The notes below the pieces were generated by a model. That model saw nothing but the letters and a program-made list of their open reading frames with translations, did not search any database and was not told the origin of the DNA. The translations under genes and the position numbers were made by a program. Shown piece after piece: positions 11,284-19,447 of a stretch of 64,000 bases of DNA (positions within the stretch are counted from its first letter, which is position 1; each line of letters starts with the position of its first letter). Source of the DNA: Verrucomicrobiia bacterium (GTDB lineage: Bacteria; Verrucomicrobiota; Verrucomicrobiia; Palsa-1439). Location: NCBI GenBank assembly GCA_035577545.1, contig DATLVI010000037.1, positions 1-64,000 of the forward strand, given 5' to 3'.

Positions 11284-13218
11284 ATGAAAACTACCACAAG
11301 CAGTTTCGGTCTTATTCTCAAAACCGTAGCGACCCTTTTCATTTTCACCATCGCGGGAAGCGGCGACCGATTACTCGCCACAACATATACGGTCAACAGC
11401 GCCGCCGATAACGGCGCCGGCGCGGGAACCTCCGGTGACCTTCGCTATTGTCTCGCCCACGTCGCTGACGGGGATGGCGTCACATTCAGTCTGCCAAACC
11501 CGACCACCATCACGCTGACGCAGGGTGAAATACTCGTCCAGAATAGCGTGACGCTCACGGGTCCCGGCACTGGCAACCTCTTCATCAACGGTACCGGCGG
11601 GCATCGCATTTTTACCCTCGCGACCGGCGGAAGCACCAATCTCACCATCAATATTTCAGGGCTGACATTTACAAATGGCGCCTCGGGCAGCATCGGCGGC
11701 GCGCTTTTGATCCAGTCCGGATCCCCCTTTACAGTCACCGTCAACCTTAGCAATTGCGTCTTCGTTGCCAATCTCGCCCAGTTTGGCGGCGCCATCGACA
11801 GTGATGGAATTCTCAACATCCATGATTGCATCCTGGCGGAAAACACCTCTGGCTCACAAGGCGGTGTCCTCTATAACTTCGGCGCCGGGATCGCGACCAT
11901 CGATCATTCCACCCTCGCGAACAATGAAGTCAACGGCGACGGCGGTGCGATTTGGAACAACCATACCCTGAACATCACTGCCAGCACTTTATCCGGTAAC
12001 GCAGCTACGGGCGACGGCGGCGCCATCGAAAGCACGAACGGCACGGTCACCATCGTGAATTCTACAATCAGTTCCAACCTGGCCACCGGGTCGGGCGGGG
12101 CGATCGTCAACGGCGGCACCCTCGATGTCGATGCCACCACCATCGCCTTCAACCACGCCAACGATGCCGGCGGCGTCGAGAGTCTTCTCAGTGCCTCGCT
12201 CGCTTCCGTCATTAACACCATCATCGCCAGCAACACCGCCACCACGGCGGATGCAGATGTCAAAGGCGTCTTCGATAGCCAGGGCGACAATCTCATCGGT
12301 AACACCAACGGCGCAACGGGCTGGATCGGCGGCGACCTGGTCAATGTGGATGCGAAACTGGGGCCTCTCCAGGACAACGGCGGCGCCACATTCACGCACC
12401 TGCTGCTGACCAACAGTCCGGCTCTGGACGCCGGTGATGACGCGAATCGCCAGGTCACCGATCAACGCGATGTCTCCCGTCCCCAAGGGAAGGGGACCGA
12501 TATCGGCGCCGTGGAAACCAGCCTGTGTGAAATTGACACCAATACGCCCCCGATCTCGATTGCCTGCTCCAGCAATCTCACCGTCATCGCCACGTTTGTC
12601 GGCGGAGCAACGGTCACCTTTGCTGTCACCGCCGTCGACAACTGCGACACGGATACGCCCGTTGTTGTCAGCTTCCCGGCCTCCGGCAATGTGTTCGCCT
12701 TCGGGACGAATACCGTGAATTCCGCGGCCACCAACGGGCTAGGGGGCCAGATCGGTTGTAGCTTCACGATTTTCGTCGAGGGCTCGCGCAATGTGCTGCA
12801 GGACCAACTTCAGCAGTTGACGGCCCTCTTCAATGCAGCCCCGACCGGCCCGAATGCCAAGGGGCTGGCGAAAGCCATCGTCGCGCTGACAAAAGGCGTT
12901 GACGCGCTAAATTGGGCCACGGACGAAGATCCGAACTCAAAGACCGGCAAGGCCGTTTTCAGCGCGGCGGCCAGGGCCGTGAGCAGCCTCCTCGCCTTGC
13001 AAAAGAAGAACGGGCCTGATGCGGCGCTGCAAGGAATCATCGACCAGACAATCGCATCCACCCGGCTCGCCGCAGTGATTTCGATTCAGAGCTTCCTGGG
13101 TGGAAGCGCAAAGGACCTTGCAAAAGCGCAAGCGGCACTCAGCAGTGGCGATGCGGCGACCAAACCGGTTACCGCGATACATGACTACGCCCATGCGTGG
13201 CATAGCGCATCGCTATAG
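11284..13218 (+). CDS. Secreted right-handed beta-helix protein
   Basis: About 644 residues from the ATG at 11284, chosen because AGGAGG lies eight bases upstream and the product then starts with a signal peptide (MKTTTSSFGLILKTVATLF). Residues about 50-420 carry repeated strands of the polymorphic outer-membrane/CSLREA kind: GG-A-I-N-G-TL, LTNCTF-like and SGN-A--GGAI units, ending in TDQRDVSRPQGKGTDIGAVE. A HYR/Ig-like domain follows (about 425-510), then a helical C-terminal region of about 120 residues. Probably an adhesin or surface-layer component; the ligand is unknown. No PEP-CTERM tail is seen. Confidence 0.8.
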   Translation: MKTTTSSFGLILKTVATLFIFTIAGSGDRLLATTYTVNSAADNGAGAGTSGDLRYCLAHVADGDGVTFSLPNPTTITLTQGEILVQNSVTLTGPGTGNLFINGTGGHRIFTLATGGSTNLTINISGLTFTNGASGSIGGALLIQSGSPFTVTVNLSNCVFVANLAQFGGAIDSDGILNIHDCILAENTSGSQGGVLYNFGAGIATIDHSTLANNEVNGDGGAIWNNHTLNITASTLSGNAATGDGGAIESTNGTVTIVNSTISSNLATGSGGAIVNGGTLDVDATTIAFNHANDAGGVESLLSASLASVINTIIASNTATTADADVKGVFDSQGDNLIGNTNGATGWIGGDLVNVDAKLGPLQDNGGATFTHLLLTNSPALDAGDDANRQVTDQRDVSRPQGKGTDIGAVETSLCEIDTNTPPISIACSSNLTVIATFVGGATVTFAVTAVDNCDTDTPVVVSFPASGNVFAFGTNTVNSAATNGLGGQIGCSFTIFVEGSRNVLQDQLQQLTALFNAAPTGPNAKGLAKAIVALTKGVDALNWATDEDPNSKTGKAVFSAAARAVSSLLALQKKNGPDAALQGIIDQTIASTRLAAVISIQSFLGGSAKDLAKAQAALSSGDAATKPVTAIHDYAHAWHSASL

Positions 13219-13239
13219 CGTTAACGATAAACACAAAAC

Positions 13240-13262
13240 GCCCCGACTGATTAGGTCGGGGC
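13240..13262. terminator. Hairpin between two convergent genes
   Basis: GCCCCGAC and GTCGGGGC form an eight-pair stem with a seven-base loop. The flank read on the minus strand is T-rich (GTTTTGTGTTTATC), so it fits best as the terminator of the PEP-CTERM gene that ends at 13346. It may also stop the beta-helix transcript. Confidence 0.7.
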
Positions 13263-13345
13263 ATTCTGGGTTGGCTGCTTACAGGCGATAGCGATCCCAA
13301 GCGGACTATCGCCCGCGTTCCCGCAGGCCAAGCACGAACAGCGAA

Positions 13346-14317
13346 CTACTCAACACCCGTTCTGTGGTTGACGGTAACAGCACAGACGGAGCGGCGCCGC
13401 GAATGAGCACGTCGTTGACGATTAATCAGGCCCAGCAACACAATACCGAGAATGGCAAGCATGACGGCGCTAGGTTCAGGAATCAGGATCCCCGGCAGGT
13501 TGGGCTCGGTCCCAAGCGTGGTTCCATACTGAAAACTCACGCCTGAGATCCCAGATAATGTGAAGCTGGCCGGGACGGCGCCCAACGTGAATACGGCACT
13601 ATCCTTGATGAAGGGCCGTCCCGTAAGCCCGCCCTTATACTTGCTGCCATCATCCGTGGCGGTGGTCAATCCTCCGCCAAGCCCGCCCGGTGTGCTGCCA
13701 TCTCCGGGCAGCGCGGCGCCTGGGAAAAGATTCGCTGAACCGAACAGGCCGAAGCCGGCGGCACTGATCCCCTCGTTGGCGCCTCCGGGAGCGCCGCTCA
13801 ACCCAGCCGCATAAGCCCATGAGCCACCAACCACGCCGCCGGGGACCGTCAGAGTGGAACCATTCTTCACTCCGACGCTACCCGCATTCAGGAGCGCCGA
13901 GACTTTCGTTAGCGTTGGATCGCCCGTAAGTGAGAAAAATACTGCGGTGAGAATATCCTGTGGATCATTCGGTTTGTACTTGGCCAGGTTCGTCAGCGAT
14001 ACGAGCAGATTGGTGGTCGTGCCCGACAGCGAAAGGCTGAATGTGGCCGACGCCTTGTTCGTCTCACCCGCGTCGTTGCCGGGACTGCTTGCGATATACG
14101 TAGTCGCCGATTGCGCCGAGGTCGCCAGGATTGTCAGGGCTGCCATAAGCATGACCGCCCACATCAGCATGGCCACGCACATCCACACGGATTGGCGGCA
14201 TTTCCGCAAGCCGCGCATGAGCAAGGTATTGCTCCACACTGGCACCGCAATTGACGGCTCCGTCGCGGACCCGACAGACGCGGCCGAGATACCCCATACG
14301 ACTGGTTGAATACCCAT
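13346..14317 (-). CDS. PEP-CTERM sorting-domain protein
   Basis: 323 residues. The start at 14317 has GGGAGAGG directly upstream. A hydrophobic stretch near residues 45-70 (ALTILATSAQSA) looks like a signal peptide, after an unusually long leader; a later ATG at 14218 would give a shorter one. The mature part is Gly/Ser/Thr rich. The end shows IPEPSAVMLAILG, a hydrophobic helix and an Arg-rich tail (INRQRRAHSRRR), followed by about 14 extra residues. PEP-CTERM proteins are exported and processed by an exosortase; none is encoded in this window. The exact function is unknown. Confidence 0.75.
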   Translation of the reverse strand: MGIQPVVWGISAASVGSATEPSIAVPVWSNTLLMRGLRKCRQSVWMCVAMLMWAVMLMAALTILATSAQSATTYIASSPGNDAGETNKASATFSLSLSGTTTNLLVSLTNLAKYKPNDPQDILTAVFFSLTGDPTLTKVSALLNAGSVGVKNGSTLTVPGGVVGGSWAYAAGLSGAPGGANEGISAAGFGLFGSANLFPGAALPGDGSTPGGLGGGLTTATDDGSKYKGGLTGRPFIKDSAVFTLGAVPASFTLSGISGVSFQYGTTLGTEPNLPGILIPEPSAVMLAILGIVLLGLINRQRRAHSRRRSVCAVTVNHRTGVE

Positions 14318-14600
14318 ACCTCTCCCTGTTTTCCCAAATTACGGAACCCTAATTCCGTTTTTCTCGCATTCCCCATCCCCTGAAAACGGGAAATGCGTAA
14401 CTCGGATAGGTAGCACAGGAAACGGGGCAATACAAGGGGCTATCTACCATATAAGGCTTATTTTTACTGGCTTACAAGGTTGTTACTATTGAGGGAGATA
14501 CAGCGGTAAGCGCTCGGAATCAGGTGTTTCCAGGCAAAAAAACATCGCCCTGACCTGTCAGGTCAGGGCGATTAAGACTGCGGGAACGGAGCGGGGCGCG
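14318..14600. other. Intergenic region between PEP-CTERM and peroxiredoxin genes
   Basis: Contains the terminator at 14544-14572. On the minus strand near 14450-14480 there is a possible promoter for the PEP-CTERM gene (TTGTAA, 18 bases, TATATG). Nothing else is seen. Confidence 0.4.
14544..14572 (-). terminator. Intrinsic terminator of the peroxiredoxin gene
   Basis: A perfect 12-pair stem (ATCGCCCTGACC / GGTCAGGGCGAT) with a five-base loop. On the minus strand it is followed by a run of T residues, 28 bases past the peroxiredoxin stop. Confidence 0.9.
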
Positions 14601-15095
14601 CTACTTCAACTGCGCCAAGCTCGCCTTAATGGCTTCGAAATTCGGCATCACGCCGGGATCGTCGTTACTCTCCGCGTAACGAACCACACCCTGTTTGTCG
14701 ATGACGAATGCCGAGCGCTTGGAGACGCCACCCATACCGAGATTCTTCTGCGGCAGGAAACTGTCATAGGCGACGCCGTAAGCGTGAGTGACCCTGTGCT
14801 CGTAGTCGGCCAGCAACGGAACGGTGATCTTTTCCTTCTCCGCCCAGGCCGCCTGCGCGAACGGATTGTCGCCGCTGATCCCAAGCACGTCAGCGTTCAG
14901 GCTGGTGTAAGCATTCAAGCCCATGCTCACTTCGCACATCTCCTTCGTGCAACCTCCCGTGAACGCCATCGGAAAAAACAACAGCACCGTGTTCTTCTTG
15001 CCGCTGTTGCCGCTCAGCTTGATCTTCTTCGGACCCTCCGCCGACTTCGTGGTCAATTCAAAATCCGGTGCCTTGTCGCCAACTTTCAATGCCAT
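14601..15095 (-). CDS. Peroxiredoxin (AhpC/TSA family)
   Basis: 164 residues. It reduces hydrogen or alkyl peroxides with a reactive cysteine. The active-site segment PMAFTGGCTKEMC places the peroxidatic cysteine at residue 49 with a second cysteine at 54. The PxxxTxxC motif and length fit the AhpE/Bcp-like group. No signal peptide, so cytoplasmic. The gene has its own terminator and is transcribed away from the neighbouring tRNA's 3' end. Confidence 0.93.
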   Translation of the reverse strand: MALKVGDKAPDFELTTKSAEGPKKIKLSGNSGKKNTVLLFFPMAFTGGCTKEMCEVSMGLNAYTSLNADVLGISGDNPFAQAAWAEKEKITVPLLADYEHRVTHAYGVAYDSFLPQKNLGMGGVSKRSAFVIDKQGVVRYAESNDDPGVMPNFEAIKASLAQLK

Positions 15096-15126
15096 TGCGT
15101 TCTCCTGTTATTTGTTGATCAAAAAA

Positions 15127-15203
15127 TGGTGGACGATACAGGACTTGAACCTGTGACCTCTTCCATGTCAAGGAAGCGCTCTAGCCAACTGAGCTAATCG
15201 TCC
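15127..15203 (-). tRNA. tRNA-Val (anticodon GAC)
   Basis: Read on the minus strand, the acceptor arm GGACGAT pairs with ATCGTCC. The D arm is GCTC...GAGC. The anticodon arm CTTCC-TTGACAT-GGAAG gives anticodon GAC. The T arm is ACAGG-TTCAAGT-CCTGT, and the 3' CCA is encoded (15127-15129). All arms pair without mismatch. Confidence 0.96.
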
Positions 15204-15282
15204 CACGCCACCGCACCGATAGTACAAGGGGCACGAAAAGCTGTCAACCCGCCACACTTTTGTTACAGTCCCCACGCAAATA

Positions 15283-16218
15283 ATGGACGTCTATTTCTAC
15301 GAGGCGTTTGAAGAAGAAGTGGCCGCGCTCCGTCGGCACTTGCCGGCCGGCATTTCCGCCGGTTTCAGTGACAAGACAATCCAGGAGACGGGCGATTGGG
15401 AACCGGACGCGCCGCTCATCAGTATTCGGACGCAATCCGTGGTTTCCCCAGCTTGGGCGGTGAAACTGCGTGGCATCGTGTCGCGCACGACGGGCTACGA
15501 TCATCTCGTCGGGCAGAAAATACCCTGCGGTTACCTGCCGCATTACTGCAGCCGCGCCGTGGCGGAACAGGCGCTGCTGCTGGTAATGGCCCTGCAGCGA
15601 AAACTTCTCCAACAAATCGCTCAATTCCCAAACTTCAACCGCGACGGCCTCACGGGACAGGAATGCGCCGACAAACGCCTGCTGGTCGTCGGTGTCGGCA
15701 GCATTGGCTCGGAAGTCATAAAGATCGCCCAGGCGCTCGGGATGGAATCGAAGGGCGTCGATCTGGTTAAGAGTCACGCTTCCGTATCGTATGTGTCCAT
15801 CGATGAGGGTCTGAAATGGGCCGACATCATTGTCTGTGCGATGAACCTGACGGACGCCAACACGGGTTACTTCCGTTATGAGACGCTCAAGTGCGCAAAA
15901 CGCGGCGTCGTGTTCGTCAACATCGCCCGCGGCGAGCTATCTCCGACCGATGATCTGGTGAAGTTGCTCGACGAGGGACGACTTGGCGCGTTGGCACTGG
16001 ATGTCTATGAAAACGAAAGCACGCTGGCCGTTGCGCTACGCTCAGGTAAAACCAGTTTCCCGCTGGCCGGCCGCCCTAACGTAATTCTCACCCCCCACAA
16101 CGCCTTTAACACCTCCGAAGCAGTCGACCGCAAAGCCGAGCAGACCGTCCAGCAGATCGTCCACTTCCAGAAACACGGCGCGTTCTTGTGGGTTCCACCT
16201 AGGCCGACGAGCGCATGA
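15283..16218 (+). CDS. D-isomer-specific 2-hydroxyacid dehydrogenase
   Basis: 311 residues. An NAD(P)-dependent oxidoreductase of the D-lactate/phosphoglycerate dehydrogenase superfamily. The Rossmann motif VVGVGSIG lies near residues 133-140, the substrate-binding Arg in NIARGE near 215 and the catalytic His in LTPHNAF near 271. The N-terminal catalytic half is short and contains a TTGYDH phrase, as in D-lactate dehydrogenase-like members. The substrate cannot be set from sequence. The next gene overlaps its stop by four bases (ATGA). Confidence 0.9.
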   Translation: MDVYFYEAFEEEVAALRRHLPAGISAGFSDKTIQETGDWEPDAPLISIRTQSVVSPAWAVKLRGIVSRTTGYDHLVGQKIPCGYLPHYCSRAVAEQALLLVMALQRKLLQQIAQFPNFNRDGLTGQECADKRLLVVGVGSIGSEVIKIAQALGMESKGVDLVKSHASVSYVSIDEGLKWADIIVCAMNLTDANTGYFRYETLKCAKRGVVFVNIARGELSPTDDLVKLLDEGRLGALALDVYENESTLAVALRSGKTSFPLAGRPNVILTPHNAFNTSEAVDRKAEQTVQQIVHFQKHGAFLWVPPRPTSA

Positions 16219-16496
16219 TAAAGCCTACGAGACTATTTTGGATTTTGGCACTTGGTCAGTTTTGCGTCGTTTTGGCTTTGCTGATTTGGCATTTTTTTGT
16301 TGCAGCGTCAGACATTGTAGCTCATCCAACGCATGTTGATGCCGATTTCGTTTACACTTGGTCGTACCAGATAATGGTATTTTGTATTTTTTGGCTGTTG
16401 CCGACGCTTATCGGCATGGGAGTGTTGATTGCTTTGGAGTGGTTCATCCTCCGATTTTTTTCGGCTAAACGAAAGGCAGTACCCGCAGCCCGATAA
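16215..16496 (+). CDS. Small two-helix membrane protein
   Basis: 93 residues with two strong hydrophobic segments (about 8-30 and 51-78), a basic C-terminus and no family I recognise. The ATG overlaps the stop of the dehydrogenase, which argues for coupled translation. The gene is visibly more AT-rich than its neighbours. It converges on the histidine kinase gene, which ends 20 bases downstream. Confidence 0.7.
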   Translation: MIKPTRLFWILALGQFCVVLALLIWHFFVAASDIVAHPTHVDADFVYTWSYQIMVFCIFWLLPTLIGMGVLIALEWFILRFFSAKRKAVPAAR

Positions 16497-16516
16497 GGGA
16501 GTATCGATGGGCGCAA

Positions 16517-17971
16517 CTACGCCATGCGTAGTGTAATCGTCACTTGCAGTCCGTTTGGCAGCCGATTCGCTGCGACGACGGTTCCCTGGCATGCCTCGAC
16601 GCACGTTTTTACGATGGCGAGGCCCAGTCCGACGCCGCCGGTTTCCCGATCGCGGGAGGCGTCAAGACGGTAGAATGGGTCGAAGATCCTCTGCAACTCT
16701 GTTTCGGGAATGCCGGGACCGCAATCGGAGACAGTCAGGGCAACCTGCCCGTCATGTTGTTCAACAGAAATCGTGATCGGTCCGGCCGGGCCAGCGTAGC
16801 GAATGGCATTCCGCAGCAGGTTCGAGAGGGCGCGTGTCAGCAGCTCCGGTTCGACTTCTGCGCGGAGGTCAGACGCCATGTTCACCTCGATCCGCGCGCC
16901 GTCGCTGCCCTCACGACGAACAGCCAGATCAACAATTGCTCGCAGGGGAACTTGTTGAAGTTTGGCGTGTGCAGCGCCCAGCGTAGCCTTGGAAAAGGAC
17001 AACAGTTCATTAACAAGAGCAGCGATCTCATCCGCCTGTTCGCTGGCTCGAGAAACATCGGACTGCTGCGAGCCGCTGACGCGTTCCTCAAGGATGCCGA
17101 GGGCGAGCCGTAACCGGGCCAGCGGCGAACAAAGCTCGTGCGCAACGTCGCCGAGAAAACGTTTCTGGCCCGTGACAAAACCGTCCAGACGCTGGGCCAT
17201 GCTGTTAATGGCCTGGCTGAGGGTACCGAGTTCATCGCCGCGGTGCGCCTCCACCCGTACATCGAAATGACCTTCTGCAATCTGCTGGGTGGCCTGGGTC
17301 ATTTGGGCAATGGAACGCGTGATGCCCCGAACGATCGGCACCCAGAACAGCGCCGAGAAAATCGCCGCGCCAAAAACCGCCACCAGCCACGGTCGCAAAT
17401 CCAGGAACAATCCCCTGCCGGTCAACGTCTCAGACTCCACGACGACAAAAACTCCCGTCGAGGCGCGAACGATGAACCAATAATGCGGGGGATTACCGGC
17501 GCGAATAAGCATGCGTGGCGGATTCGGATTGCGCCCGACTGGCGGAGGGGGACGTCGCTCGGGCGGTGAATCCTGCGGCGGCAAATTACCGGGTTCACCC
17601 ATGGCCTCGGGTGGCGGACGTCGTTGAGGTCCCGGACGGCGGGCAAGGCGTTCGTGTACTTCGGGAGGCAATCGCTGTGGGTCACCTACTAATGGCCGCC
17701 CTTCATCGGAGAATACATGGAAGCGGACTTTGTACGTATTGTCGTATTGATCCAACATACTCTTCCACTGCTCCAGCGGACGGTTGGACATCTCAGCAGC
17801 AATCTCGTCACCGATGGTCTGCAAGTGTTCAACCGCCCCAGCCGTCAGCAGAAAATCGCGGTCAAAGACAAATTGCGACCGCACCAACAGGATGAATCCG
17901 GCGGCCAACAACGCGAGGTTCAGGAAGAACCACAGCAGGATACGGGGAAGGAGTGGCAGACGCAGTTTCAT
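16517..17971 (-). CDS. Sensor histidine kinase, CpxA-like layout
   Basis: 484 residues. TM1 lies near 10-30, an extracytoplasmic region at about 31-190, TM2 near 195-215, then HAMP, a HisKA domain with phospho-accepting H278 in DVAHELCSPLARLR, and an ATPase domain with LRNAIRYAG (N box), DCGPGIPE (G1) and GVGLGLAIVKT (G2). The sensor part contains a striking Pro/Arg-rich stretch (about 104-152). It overlaps the response regulator by four bases. The pair is divergent from the EF-hand, YHYH and MbnP-peroxidase genes, which are likely targets. The signal may be a metal or envelope stress, by analogy with Cpx; this is inference. Confidence 0.92.
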   Translation of the reverse strand: MKLRLPLLPRILLWFFLNLALLAAGFILLVRSQFVFDRDFLLTAGAVEHLQTIGDEIAAEMSNRPLEQWKSMLDQYDNTYKVRFHVFSDEGRPLVGDPQRLPPEVHERLARRPGPQRRPPPEAMGEPGNLPPQDSPPERRPPPPVGRNPNPPRMLIRAGNPPHYWFIVRASTGVFVVVESETLTGRGLFLDLRPWLVAVFGAAIFSALFWVPIVRGITRSIAQMTQATQQIAEGHFDVRVEAHRGDELGTLSQAINSMAQRLDGFVTGQKRFLGDVAHELCSPLARLRLALGILEERVSGSQQSDVSRASEQADEIAALVNELLSFSKATLGAAHAKLQQVPLRAIVDLAVRREGSDGARIEVNMASDLRAEVEPELLTRALSNLLRNAIRYAGPAGPITISVEQHDGQVALTVSDCGPGIPETELQRIFDPFYRLDASRDRETGGVGLGLAIVKTCVEACQGTVVAANRLPNGLQVTITLRMA

Positions 17972-18690
17972 ACTTCATCCGGGTTGATGAACATATAACC
18001 GACCGCGCGAACGGTGCGAATGAACCGCGGGCTGGCCGATTCGTCCCCAAGCTTCTTGCGCAACGAACAAATATGCACGTCCACCGAGCGATCATAGACG
18101 TCATAATTGCGGTCGGTGATCGATTCGATGAGCTGTTCACGAGACCGGACACGCCCACGTGCGCGCGCGAGGCATTCCAGCAAATCGAATTCGATGGCCG
18201 TCAAATCGAGGGGCTTGTCGCCGAGCGCTGCCACGCGTGCATCGGAATTGAGCCGCAGTTCGCCCACCACGATTTCACCCGACGGAGCATCACCACCAGC
18301 CGATGGGGTAGGGCGGGAGGCACGGCGCATGACGGCGCGCAGACGCGCCAAAAGTTCGCGCGTCGAAAACGTCTTCGGCAGATAATCATCCGCGCCAACT
18401 TCTAGGCCAACGATCCGGTCCGTCTCCTCACCGCGTGCCGTGAGCATCAGCACGGGCACTTGGGACTTCTGGCGGATACGCTTGAGCACCTCAAAGCCAT
18501 CGAGACCGGGCAGCATCACGTCGAGAATGACCACATCGTGGTTGCCCGCGATCGCCTGCTCGACGCCCGAAGGACCCGTGTGCTCAGCGGCCACCTCGAA
18601 GCCGAGCGGCGCGAGGTATTCGCCAATCAACGCGCAGAGTTTGCGGTCATCATCGATGATCAGCACGCGTGTGGGCCGTCCGGTCGTCAC
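17968..18690 (-). CDS. OmpR/PhoB-type response regulator
   Basis: 240 residues: a receiver domain with acidic pocket DDD and phospho-accepting D57 in VVILDVMLPG, and a winged-helix DNA-binding domain ending in FIRTVRAVGYMF. The normally conserved Lys-Pro of the receiver is Lys-Thr here (YLPKTF, near residue 106), which is unusual. The start codon region faces the EF-hand gene across 128 bases that contain evenly spaced TTAAC repeats, its probable binding site. It is the first gene of a two-gene operon with the kinase. Confidence 0.94.
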   Translation of the reverse strand: MTTGRPTRVLIIDDDRKLCALIGEYLAPLGFEVAAEHTGPSGVEQAIAGNHDVVILDVMLPGLDGFEVLKRIRQKSQVPVLMLTARGEETDRIVGLEVGADDYLPKTFSTRELLARLRAVMRRASRPTPSAGGDAPSGEIVVGELRLNSDARVAALGDKPLDLTAIEFDLLECLARARGRVRSREQLIESITDRNYDVYDRSVDVHICSLRKKLGDESASPRFIRTVRAVGYMFINPDEV

Positions 18691-18730
18691 GCCGCCAGAA
18701 TACCGCAGGCTGGCGGATTCTGCCGCAACT

Positions 18731-18779
18731 TTAACGCTTCCTTAACAATTTTCCCCGTTTTCACACACACGGGCTTAAC
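18731..18779. promoter_or_regulatory. Candidate response-regulator box: phased TTAAC repeats
   Basis: TTAAC occurs at 18731-18735, 18742-18746 and 18775-18779. The first two start 11 bases apart and the third is 33 bases further on, so all three lie on one face of the helix. Direct repeats with 10-11 base period are the usual target of OmpR-family regulators. The position is between the regulator gene and the EF-hand gene. Confidence 0.5.
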
Positions 18780-18818
18780 AGTCACCTTGTCTATTACTAT
18801 CAGAAAGGAATTACAGTT

Positions 18819-19379
18819 ATGAAGCTACAGAGACTTATTTGGATGACAGCAGTGGTCGTTGGTTTGGGAATCGCGACAACTTTCGCGCAGGACGAGGGTG
18901 GGCCGCCCCCGCAAGGTGGACCGGGAGGGGGACGTCATCGTCCACCACCTTCACCGATTGTGGAGGCGCTCGACGCCAACCACGATGGCGTAATCGATGC
19001 CAGTGAAATCGCCAACGCGTCCGCAGTCTTAAAGGCGCTCGATAAGAACGGCGACGGCAAACTGACAGCCGACGAAATTAGGCCGCCGCACCCGAACGGC
19101 CCGCAGGGCAATCAGCAGGGAGGCCCCGCTGGCGGCCCGCAAGGAGGACCTCATCGCCACCCGCCGTTGCCTATCATGCAGGCGCTCGACGCCAACCACG
19201 ATGGCGTGATCGATGCCAGCGAGATCGCCAACGCCTCGGCAGCGTTGAAGACGCTCGACAAGAATGGCGATGGCAAACTGACCCGGGACGAATTCCTCCC
19301 GCCACGCCCGAATGGCCCGCCAGGTGGCGGGGATCAACAGGATGGTCAACGTCCGCCGCCTCCGCCTGAAGATAATTAA
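18819..19379 (+). CDS. Secreted EF-hand protein with duplicated calcium-binding pair
   Basis: 186 residues: a signal peptide ([19 protein letters not shown]...FAQ) and then two nearly identical modules. Each has two EF-hand loops, [12 protein letters not shown] and [12 protein letters not shown] ([12 protein letters not shown] in the second), separated and followed by Gly/Pro/His-rich linkers ([16 protein letters not shown]). The modules are offset by about 210 bases and arose by internal duplication. AAAGGA precedes the ATG. The loops should bind calcium; the His/Pro-rich linkers could bind a transition metal. It is the first gene of the run EF-hand, YHYH, MbnP-peroxidase. Confidence 0.88.
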   Translation: MKLQRLIWMTAVVVGLGIATTFAQDEGGPPPQGGPGGGRHRPPPSPIVEALDANHDGVIDASEIANASAVLKALDKNGDGKLTADEIRPPHPNGPQGNQQGGPAGGPQGGPHRHPPLPIMQALDANHDGVIDASEIANASAALKTLDKNGDGKLTRDEFLPPRPNGPPGGGDQQDGQRPPPPPEDN

Positions 19380-19447
19380 ACCAACGACAAAGCGGGTGCG
19401 CGCCTTCTCCGGGCGCGTGCCCGCCAAACCAAAGCAGGGGGATCAAC

